Assembly: GCA_036514635.1 (NCBI GenBank)
Contig: DATBWU010000300.1
Location: forward strand, 1-10,328
Direction of reading: 5' to 3'
DNA length: 10,328 nucleotides
Source: DASSFZ01 sp036514635
GTDB taxonomy: Bacteria > Chloroflexota > Anaerolineae > Fen-1058
The position numbers and the translations under genes were made by a program. The notes beneath the pieces are model-generated. The model made no database searches and was not told the origin of the DNA. It saw only the letters and a program-made list of their open reading frames with translations. Positions 5,569 through 10,328 of this stretch are shown here, piece by piece (position 1 is the stretch's first letter; the number at the start of each line of letters is the position of its first letter).

Positions 5569-6600
5569 ATGGCGAATGTGAGCCGACGCGACTTTCTCAA
5601 GTTTGCCGGCGCGGCACTCGCGATGCCGCTTGTCGGACCCGACCCGCCCGATCCGGTTGGAACGGGCCGCCCGTTCAGCCTGGGTCGCGTAACCGATGCG
5701 ATTACCTGGGCTTACGCCGATCCAAAGCCCGACGCGGCCAAGGTGAAATCCCTCCCGCGTGACACCGTTGTGAAGATTTACGATTCGGTCACTGACGAAA
5801 GCCTTCTACCGCACAACCCGGTCTGGAATCTGACCCCATTCGGCTGGGTGCACGCCTGGTCGTTGCAGCCGGTTGCATATCAACCGAATCGCCCGGTGCG
5901 CGAAGTGCCGGAGAGCGGTTTCTGGGCGCAGGTCAGTGTGCCGTACGTCGCGATGCGCTCGAAACCAGACGACGAAGCGCGCCTGCTCTACCGGCTGTAC
6001 TACAGCAGCGTGCATCTGGTCAGCGCGTATATCGAGGACGCGCGAGGTCGATCGTGGTATCAACTAAAAGACGACCAGGCGCCGGGCCGGGTCGAATATG
6101 TGCGGACCGAGGGCCTGCGCCGCATCCGGCCCGAAGACATGACGCCGATTTCGCCCGACGTGGAAGACAAAGTGATTGAAGTCAGCATCAAAGATCAAAT
6201 GCTGCGTGCCTACGAAAATGGATCGGAGGTGTTCTCGACTCGCTGCGCCACTGGTGCCTCCTTCACGATTGAGGGCCTGGGCGTGGTCGATTTCGGTACA
6301 CCCTACGGGAAACACACTGTTGTGCGCAAGCGGCCCTCGCGCCACATGATCGGTGGCGTTGGCCGCTCAGATTTCTACGATCTGCCCGGCGTGCCGTTCT
6401 GCACCTATTTCACGGTCGAGGGCGCGGCGGTGCACGGCGCGTATTGGCACAACGATTTCGGCCACCCGCGCAGCCACGGCTGCGTCAACGTCTTGCCCGA
6501 GGCGGCGCAATGGGTGTATCGGTGGACGATGCCGGCGGCTGCATATGAAGATGCGCTACTGGAAGTCGCAAGTGGCGGATCGCCGGTTATCGTCGCGTAG
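5569..6600 (+). CDS. Tat-exported YkuD-type L,D-transpeptidase, copy 2
   Basis: A 343-aa secreted peptidoglycan transpeptidase. The start at ATG 5569 has GAGGAG 8 nt upstream and gives a proper twin-arginine signal (SRRDFLKFAGAALAMPLVG); the open frame further left to 5296 runs over the DsbA remnant and is not coding. SH3-like segments lie at about 40-190 (GWVHAWSLQPV, then FWAQVSVPYVAMRSKPDDEA). The YkuD domain spans about 200-320, with HGAYWHNDFGHPRSHGCVNV and nucleophile Cys305. It shares this motif and overall domain order with the enzyme at 2272-3378, including the IRP-E-M/F linker region, so the two are paralogues. Having two copies within 4 kb suggests duplication or separate substrates. 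The rhodanese gene follows after 45 nt. Confidence 0.92.
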   Translation: MANVSRRDFLKFAGAALAMPLVGPDPPDPVGTGRPFSLGRVTDAITWAYADPKPDAAKVKSLPRDTVVKIYDSVTDESLLPHNPVWNLTPFGWVHAWSLQPVAYQPNRPVREVPESGFWAQVSVPYVAMRSKPDDEARLLYRLYYSSVHLVSAYIEDARGRSWYQLKDDQAPGRVEYVRTEGLRRIRPEDMTPISPDVEDKVIEVSIKDQMLRAYENGSEVFSTRCATGASFTIEGLGVVDFGTPYGKHTVVRKRPSRHMIGGVGRSDFYDLPGVPFCTYFTVEGAAVHGAYWHNDFGHPRSHGCVNVLPEAAQWVYRWTMPAAAYEDALLEVASGGSPVIVA

Positions 6601-6645
6601 CATTGGGAGTGTCCTTTCAGATACCTACAGCGAACGGAGTCAACC

Positions 6646-7086
6646 ATGATTTCTCGAAGAGGTCTGCCACTCGCGCTGATCATCACCGGCCTGATGGCCG
6701 CGTGCAGTGCTCAATCGACTGCACCCGTCACCAACTCACCATCGGGCGATCCGGTGAATGTCGAGGGCGGAGCGTACACCAACATCACTCCCGCGCAACT
6801 GGCCGATATGCTGAAAAGCGAAGATTTCTTCTTCGCCAACACACATATTCCTTATGAAGGCGAGATCGAGCAGACAGACGCTTTGATTCCGTATGATGAA
6901 ACCACGCAGCGGCTCAACGAACTGCCCGCCGACAAGAATGCCAAGATCGTGCTGTACTGCCGGAGCGGGCGCATGTCGGCCATCGCCGCCGAGGCATTGG
7001 TGAAAGCCGGCTACACGAACGTATGGAATCTGGATGGCGGGATGATCGCCTGGGAACAGGCCGGCTTTTCTCTGAAGGGTCAGTAG
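6646..7086 (+). CDS. Rhodanese-domain lipoprotein
   Basis: A 146-aa exported single-domain rhodanese. The signal peptide ends in LMAAC, a slightly atypical lipobox with Cys20 as the likely lipid site. The rhodanese domain (about 45-143) keeps the active-site loop CRSGRMS with Cys105, and the closing VWNLDGGMIAWEQAG. An N-terminal NTHIPYEGEIEQTD segment is typical of extracellular single-domain rhodaneses. It would carry persulfide sulfur or sense thiols outside the membrane. ATG at 6646 has GGAG 6 nt upstream. It is 5 nt from the cytochrome c gene, so the two are probably co-transcribed, hinting at sulfur-linked electron transfer; that pairing is an inference. Confidence 0.9.
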   Translation: MISRRGLPLALIITGLMAACSAQSTAPVTNSPSGDPVNVEGGAYTNITPAQLADMLKSEDFFFANTHIPYEGEIEQTDALIPYDETTQRLNELPADKNAKIVLYCRSGRMSAIAAEALVKAGYTNVWNLDGGMIAWEQAGFSLKGQ

Positions 7087-7091
7087 CCTCC

Positions 7092-7571
7092 ATGCAACGA
7101 CGCGAGTTTCGGATCGGCCTGATACTCCTGGTGAGCGCCGGAGTCGCGCTGCTGCTCTTCCAGCGCACCGCTTCGACCGGGAAGCCCGTGGTCATCAACG
7201 GCACCGCCGCGCCGCCTGTGCCGGCCCTCGATCCCGATCGCGTGGCGCATGGCGAATCGCTTTACACACACTACTGTGCCGCGTGTCACGGCGCGAACCT
7301 GGAAGGCGCAGCAGACTGGAAACGGCGTCTGTCCGACGGTTCCTTGCCCCCGCCGCCGCATGACAGTTCGGGGCACACGTGGCACCACCCCGACTCACTC
7401 CTTCTCAGTATCATTGCCAACGGCGGCGATCCGGCATCTAACTCGAAGATGCCGGCGTTTAAGGAAAAACTCCACGACGATCAAATCATGGCAATCCTGG
7501 CGTTCTTGAAGAGCAAGTGGGGCAACCGGGAGCGTGAGTTCCAGTGGTGGATGACGGCGACCCAAGATTAG
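7092..7571 (+). CDS. Membrane-anchored monohaem cytochrome c
   Basis: A 159-aa class I cytochrome c. An uncleaved N-terminal anchor (RIGLILLVSAGVALLLF, about 7-23) and an Ala/Pro linker lead to the haem domain, where CAACH at 62-66 binds haem covalently and Met120 in SKMPAF is the likely sixth ligand. The end, QWWMTATQD, is distinctive. Expected role: electron shuttle between membrane complexes and soluble carriers such as the blue copper lipoprotein at 4185. ATG 7092 lies 5 nt after the rhodanese stop with only a distant AAGGGT, so it probably relies on translational coupling. The regulator gene begins 10 nt after its stop. Confidence 0.92.
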   Translation: MQRREFRIGLILLVSAGVALLLFQRTASTGKPVVINGTAAPPVPALDPDRVAHGESLYTHYCAACHGANLEGAADWKRRLSDGSLPPPPHDSSGHTWHHPDSLLLSIIANGGDPASNSKMPAFKEKLHDDQIMAILAFLKSKWGNREREFQWWMTATQD

Positions 7572-7581
7572 AGTCTCGACC

Positions 7582-8220
7582 ATGCCCACTCGCCTCATCA
7601 TCCTGTCCCCGGCAATGCTGCACCGCGAGGCCTGGCGTGCGCTGCTTGCCACCCAGCCCGATATTGTTGTCGACGGCCTGGCGGCCGATGTTTCGAACCT
7701 CGCTGCTCTGCCTCCATCGGGTCAGCCGACGACGCTTCTCGCCGATCTGCCTGCGCCTCAGCTCGACCTGCTCAGGCAGGTCAAATCGATCGCACCGGAA
7801 GTCGGCGTGCTGTTTCTGGTCCACTCCTATGATCTGGCCGAGATCGTTCCGTTATTGCAGGCCGGCGCGACAGGTTTCGTGTCGCGGAATGACTCGGTGG
7901 GCGATCTCGTCCGGGCGATCGTTGCGGCCGGTCGTGGCGAGCTGGTCCTGCCCGCATCGATCGCTGCTGGCGTGTTAACGGCGTTAGCACGTGGCGAATC
8001 CATCGGCTCGCATCCGACTGAAGCCTTGTCCGAGCGCGAGATGGAAGTCGTGCGCCTGCTCGGCCAGGGGTTCACGAACAAAGACATCGCCCAGACGCTC
8101 ATTCTGAGTGTGCGCACGGTCGAGGCGCACCTGCGCAACATCTACGGCAAGTTGGGCGTCCGTTCACGTACCGAGGCCGCGTTGTGGGCCGTGAAGCGCG
8201 GTTACGGGCCGGAGCAGTAG
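7582..8220 (+). CDS. NarL/LuxR-type response regulator with atypical receiver
   Basis: A 212-aa transcription regulator. The N-terminal receiver-like domain (1-120) has the candidate phospho-acceptor Asp55 in TTLLADLPAPQ. The acidic pair normally following strand 1 is replaced by LSPAML, and the usual Lys near the end of the domain is Arg102 (FVSRND), so normal phosphorylation is doubtful. The C-terminal LuxR helix-turn-helix (about 148-205) is canonical: LSEREMEVVRLLGQGFTNKD, then IAQTL and RTVEAHLRNIYGKLGV. It directly follows the rhodanese/cytochrome pair (10 nt gap), suggesting it controls this envelope redox operon. No sensor kinase is in view. An inverted repeat (8218-8233) covers its own stop codon and might be a binding site. 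Confidence 0.9.
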   Translation: MPTRLIILSPAMLHREAWRALLATQPDIVVDGLAADVSNLAALPPSGQPTTLLADLPAPQLDLLRQVKSIAPEVGVLFLVHSYDLAEIVPLLQAGATGFVSRNDSVGDLVRAIVAAGRGELVLPASIAAGVLTALARGESIGSHPTEALSEREMEVVRLLGQGFTNKDIAQTLILSVRTVEAHLRNIYGKLGVRSRTEAALWAVKRGYGPEQ

Positions 8221-8233
8221 GTGATTTCACCTA
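8218..8233. promoter_or_regulatory. Operator-like inverted repeat
   Basis: TAGGTGA-TT-TCACCTA, perfect 7-bp arms with a 2-nt centre, overlapping the regulator stop codon and about 50-60 nt before the putative -10 at 8280. A degenerate copy is at 26-41. It could be a dimeric regulator site. Confidence 0.35.
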
Positions 8234-8279
8234 AGCCAAGTCAGGCGATTCTGCCGTAGCCTGAACGGGCCTGTGTGCC

Positions 8280-8285
8280 TATACT
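8280..8285 (+). promoter_or_regulatory. Putative -10 element before the YHS remnant
   Basis: TATACT (5/6 match to TATAAT) about 30 nt before ATG 8316. No convincing -35 is present, so activator dependence or a false match are both possible. Confidence 0.25.
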
Positions 8286-8315
8286 ATCGACATCGTTCAA
8301 GGTCAGGAGCAACCG

Positions 8316-8408
8316 ATGATGGTCAAAGACCCCGTCTGCGGAATGGAGATTGATTCGGCGACCGCGCTCGCTACGCGCGAGCACGGCGGGTCGTCCCCAA
8401 CCGGGTAA
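8316..8408 (+). pseudogene. Truncated YHS metal-binding domain gene
   Basis: ATG at 8316 (or 8319) behind AGGAG (8304-8308) opens a frame of 30 residues, MMVKDPVCGMEIDSATALAT, then REHGG and an unrelated SSPTG before TAA. The first half is the start of a YHS domain, whose D-P-V-C-G-M motif usually partners a second Cys segment (YYFCS..C) in copper or heavy-metal proteins. That second half is absent, so the ligand set is incomplete. Coding for the next gene begins 3 nt later. Best read as a gene whose 3' part was deleted, although a 30-residue peptide could still be translated. Confidence 0.6.
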
Positions 8409-8410
8409 CC

Positions 8411-9031
8411 GTGCGCGAACAATCGCCCCCTCGCACCCCCATCGCGGTGCTTGGCACGCTGGCCGAGTTTCACCGCGAGCCGATACCTTACGATCTCCGC
8501 GCGCTCGTCCGGCTGGTGACGGGCTTGCGTCCTGACCTGTTGTGCCTGGACATCACCCCTGACCAGTGGCAGCGGCGCGATTTCGCCGACCTGCCGCCGG
8601 AGTATCGCGATGCGCTCCTGCCGTTAGCGCACCAGACGGATATCGTCGTCGTGCCGCTTGCCGGTGACCGCCCGCCGCAGGAGCCAACGGCAGCCGGTTG
8701 GCGGGGAAAGGTGATCGCCCTCTTGAGGCTGTGGCTCGCCTATCTGCAGCGCACTGCGTTCGATCCGGCCGCCATCAACGAAGGCTGGCGGCATCACGTG
8801 GCCGATCTGCTGTATAGCCTGATCGCGTGGCTAGCCGGAGGCGAAACGCATCGCGCCTGGCGCGCACACACCGCGCATCTCACGCGGCAGATTCTGGAGA
8901 TCGCCCAGCGTGATCCGGGTCGCAGGATACTCGTCGTCGTGAATGTGCGGCACTGCCATCACATCCGCCCGGCGCTGGCGCGGCACTCGGGCATTCAAGT
9001 CGTCAAGTATTCGCAACTTGTGGATTTCTGA
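8411..9031 (+). CDS. Uncharacterised TraB-like protein
   Basis: A 206-aa soluble protein. It opens with PIAVLGTLAEFHREPIPYDL, and RPDLLCLDITPDQW follows at about residues 41-54. A strand plus a G-T-x-x-x-x-H-like start and an LRPDLLCLD motif recall the TraB/PrgY and DUF5694 group, whose biochemical role is not well defined. A helical middle (about 90-170) leads to a last Rossmann-like strand (RRILVVVNVRHCHHIRPAL). There is no signal peptide or transmembrane helix. GTG 8411 is the only usable start in the frame and lacks a ribosome site, which may reflect loss of upstream sequence together with the YHS gene. Function cannot be named; confidence is high that it is a real gene and low for the family. 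Confidence 0.7.
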   Translation: MREQSPPRTPIAVLGTLAEFHREPIPYDLRALVRLVTGLRPDLLCLDITPDQWQRRDFADLPPEYRDALLPLAHQTDIVVVPLAGDRPPQEPTAAGWRGKVIALLRLWLAYLQRTAFDPAAINEGWRHHVADLLYSLIAWLAGGETHRAWRAHTAHLTRQILEIAQRDPGRRILVVVNVRHCHHIRPALARHSGIQVVKYSQLVDF

Positions 9032-9088
9032 TTTTCGATTGTAGAGTGCCGATTGTTGGGCGCTGCACTATACCCGGAGGTAAAAAGG

Positions 9089-9739
9089 ATGGCTCGGCGA
9101 GAGAAGTACATCCCGGCTTTAGGGCACGACTGGTTGACGCCGCTGTACGACCCACTGCTGCGCTGGGTCATGCGCGAAGAGACATTCAAGCGGCGTCTGA
9201 TCGCGCAGGCGGACATTCAGCCCGGTCAGCGCGTGCTCGACCTCGGCTGCGGCACGGCGACGCTCACGATTCTCATCAAGCAGGTTCACCCCGACTCGGA
9301 AGTGGTCGGCGTCGACGCGGATGTGAAGGTGCTCGACATCGGTCGAGCGAAAGCGTCGAAAGCCGGCGTGGACATCACGCTCGATCATGGCATGGCGTTT
9401 CAACTGCCCTACCCCGATCGATCCTTCGACCGTGTGCTTTCCAGCCTGGTGCTGCACCACTTGACGACTGAGAACAAGCGGCGCACACTCAGCGAAGTGT
9501 TTCGCGTGCTGCGGCCGGGCGGTGAACTGCACGTCGTCGATTTCGGAAAGCCGCATAAGGCGTGGGGCAGGCTGGTCGCTCCACTTATTCACCGACTGGA
9601 AAGAGCCGCCGACAATGTGACAGGGCGTCTGCCGGCAATCTTCCGCGAGGCAGGTTTCGATCAAGTCGAGGAAATGGGTTGGCACGTGACGGCCTTCGGG
9701 TCACTCTCGTTCTATCGGGCGCGGAAATCCGCCGAATAG
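9089..9739 (+). CDS. Class I SAM-dependent methyltransferase
   Basis: A 216-aa cytosolic methyltransferase of the UbiE/Methyltransf_11 type. Motif I is VLDLGCGTATLT (about 49-60), an acidic motif II follows in VVGVDAD, a motif near FDRVLSSLVLHHL, and the post-motif LRPGGELHVVDFG. The N-terminal HDWLTPLYDPLLRWVMREE is typical of this subgroup acting on lipids, quinones or small molecules. ATG 9089 is supported by GGAGG 8 nt upstream, whereas the longer TTG start at 9053 is not. The substrate is unknown. It stands alone, followed by a terminator at 9902-9942 that is now separated from it by an inserted palindromic element. Confidence 0.9.
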   Translation: MARREKYIPALGHDWLTPLYDPLLRWVMREETFKRRLIAQADIQPGQRVLDLGCGTATLTILIKQVHPDSEVVGVDADVKVLDIGRAKASKAGVDITLDHGMAFQLPYPDRSFDRVLSSLVLHHLTTENKRRTLSEVFRVLRPGGELHVVDFGKPHKAWGRLVAPLIHRLERAADNVTGRLPAIFREAGFDQVEEMGWHVTAFGSLSFYRARKSAE

Positions 9740-9756
9740 GGTTGCTGCGACAGCCG

Positions 9757-9912
9757 CAAACGCGTAGTCTCCCTCCATAGTGTTGGTCTCACCGCCGAGA
9801 CGCAGAGAGCGCAGAGATTCTGAATTTGCTCGGCGTTCTCCGCGCCTCTGCGGTGCAAGGCGCGCCAAGTGCTACCGCCAACACGAAAGAGGGAGACCAT
9901 CCACAAACGCGT
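9757..9912. mobile_element. MITE-like palindromic element 1 with flanking 9-bp direct repeats
   Basis: CAAACGCGT occurs at 9757-9765 and 9904-9912 and brackets 138 bp. Inside lie 20-nt inverted repeats at 9767-9786 and 9878-9897 (GTCTCCCTC...GTGTTGG, 17 of 20 complementary), and within these a 66-nt stem-loop at 9790-9855. No ORF of note is carried. Caveat: ACGCGT is itself a palindrome and the right copy also forms the left arm of a terminator, so the direct repeat could partly be chance. It lies between the methyltransferase and the convergent - strand gene. Confidence 0.55.
9790..9855. repeat. Stem-loop core of element 1 (27-12-27)
   Basis: Arms 9790-9816 and 9829-9855 are complementary at 22 of 27 positions, with a 12-nt loop. 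The left arm starts CACCGCCGAGACGCAGAGAG. Identical geometry and 21/27 arm identity to the core at 10027-10092. Confidence 0.85.
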
Positions 9913-9942
9913 CGGGCGAAATGTCCGGCGCGTTGTGCTTTT
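9902..9942 (+). terminator. Rho-independent terminator between convergent genes
   Basis: About 11 bp of stem (9906-9916 with 9924-9934, two G-U pairs) extended by CAC/GTG after a bulge, loop CGAAATG, then CTTTT at 9938-9942. It would stop + strand transcription from the methyltransferase and sits just beyond the presumed original stop of the - strand gene at 9950. Confidence 0.6.
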
Positions 9943-9949
9943 GGCGGCT

Positions 9950-9997
9950 TCAGTGCTTGGTCAGGTTCGTTACCTCAGCGTCTGTCTGCGGTTTTTC
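9950..9997 (-). other. Disconnected original 3' end of the - strand membrane gene
   Basis: Read on the - strand from 9997 this encodes EKPQTDAEVTNLTKH and TGA at 9952-9950. It begins with the same nine bases (Glu-Lys-Pro codons) that occur in frame at 10126-10118. It is the continuation the gene would have if element 2 and one repeat copy were removed. Confidence 0.6.
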
Positions 9998-10126
9998 GGC
10001 TCTGCCGGATTGACCGGGAAAAGCCTCACCGCAAAGGCGCGAAGAGCGCAAAGCCTTTGAAAAACCTTAGCGTTCTTGGCGGCTTCGCGGTTCAATCCCC
10101 GCCAGAGCCGGTAGAGCCGGTTTTTC
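9989..10126. mobile_element. MITE-like palindromic element 2, inserted in the - strand gene
   Basis: CGGTTTTTC at 9989-9997 and 10118-10126 brackets 120 bp. Directly inside are short inverted repeats (GGCTCTGCCGG at 9998-10008; CCGGTAGAGC at 10108-10117, 9 of 10 complementary), then the 66-nt core stem-loop at 10027-10092. The element encodes no protein, so it would need help from elsewhere to move. The direct repeats have the look of a 9-bp target-site duplication, and removing the element with one copy restores a reading frame. Its sequence now supplies the stop and last residues of the - strand gene. Confidence 0.65.
10027..10092. repeat. Stem-loop core of element 2 (27-12-27)
   Basis: Arms 10027-10053 and 10066-10092 are complementary at 21 of 27 positions around a 12-nt loop; the left arm starts CACCGCAAAGGCGCGAAGAG. 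It belongs to the same family as the core at 9790-9855 but in the CAAAG rather than CAGAG version. Confidence 0.85.
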
Positions 10127-10328
10127 CCGCCGGATGCGAAAGACCTGGTACACCACAAATCCGTACGTCGCCCACACCGCACCGAGGACGATGAGCAGGC
10201 CGAATGCCAGTGGCGCTGGCGCGGTCGGCGCGGACAGTCCAGTCGGTCGATGCTCCATCGCCGGGCCGGGCGCGGCGATCTCACCGGACGCCTCCGCGTA
10301 GGCCAGCCCATTCCCACCATCAAATGAG
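10067..10328 (-). CDS. C-terminal part of a single-helix membrane protein (5' end outside window)
   Basis: The - strand frame is open from the right edge to TAA at 10069-10067, giving 86 visible residues. It starts SFDGGNGLAYAEASGEIAAP, runs through a Pro/Ala-rich linker, and has one transmembrane helix (LAFGLLIVLGAVWATYGFVV) followed by the basic FRIRREKP. The layout, an external domain, one helix and a short cytoplasmic tail, suits a membrane-anchored envelope protein; I do not recognise the family. An internal ATG at 10256-10258 could be read as a start but the frame continues upstream. The last 16 residues, ALPALAGIEPRSRQER, come from palindromic element 2 and differ from the likely original tail at 9950-9997. 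Reads in the other frames are Arg-rich shadows. Confidence 0.6.
   Translation of the reverse strand, partial: SFDGGNGLAYAEASGEIAAPGPAMEHRPTGLSAPTAPAPLAFGLLIVLGAVWATYGFVVYQVFRIRREKPALPALAGIEPRSRQER

Noticed and set aside
9780..10100. CRISPR array
   Set aside because: Only two divergent palindromic copies with long unequal spacing are present, there are no regular spacers and no cas genes.
9712..10194. Several 60-120 aa ORFs on both strands across the palindromic region, with repeated motifs such as RRGAENAEQIQNLCALC and NREAAKNAKVFQRLCAL
   Set aside because: They are translations of the inverted-repeat cores in different frames, show no domain or ribosome site, and are of a kind known as spurious ORFs from such repeats. 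The similar peptides only show that the two elements are related.

Overview
The window looks like a chromosomal piece of a GC-rich bacterium, most likely a member of the Chloroflexota (Anaerolineae-like). This is an inference from gene style: a class D-type sortase beside Tat-exported YkuD L,D-transpeptidases, lipoprotein cupredoxins, a DUF2085-like protein and a rhodanese/cytochrome c pair. No rRNA, tRNA, CRISPR array or transposase gene is visible. Nearly all genes lie on the + strand; the only - strand gene enters from the right edge.

Layout. 1-1350: a COX2-like cupredoxin (211-540), a two-helix mini membrane protein (537-701), a Cys/His-rich cytosolic protein (785-1129) and a TPR fragment (1126-1347). 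1379-3378: sortase and Tat-dependent L,D-transpeptidase, a cell-surface pair. 3401-5513: a run of redox and copper-related genes, several of which are cut down: a TlpA/ResA-like remnant, an intact small membrane protein, an intact type-1 copper lipoprotein, a FixH/YtkA-like remnant, a shortened DUF2085-like protein, a DsbA-like C-terminal remnant and a loose transmembrane tail. 5569-8220: a second L,D-transpeptidase, a rhodanese lipoprotein, a monohaem cytochrome c and a LuxR-type regulator with an unusual receiver domain. 8316-9739: a truncated YHS-domain gene, an uncharacterised TraB-like protein and a SAM methyltransferase. 9740-10328: two MITE-like palindromic elements, a terminator, and the 3' end of a - strand membrane protein.

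Most products act outside the membrane in electron transfer, thiol or sulfur redox chemistry, copper handling and peptidoglycan or surface-protein cross-linking, so this reads as an envelope/redox neighbourhood.

Two things stand out. First, two elements at 9757-9912 and 10027-10092 (plus flanks) share the same 27-12-27 nt stem-loop core, and each is bracketed by a 9-bp direct repeat. Removing the right-hand one with one repeat copy restores a different, clean C-terminus for the - strand gene, which is strong internal evidence that it inserted there. Second, at least five genes keep a recognisable start and/or end but lack the middle, which suggests either strong deletion-driven gene decay or an assembly problem.
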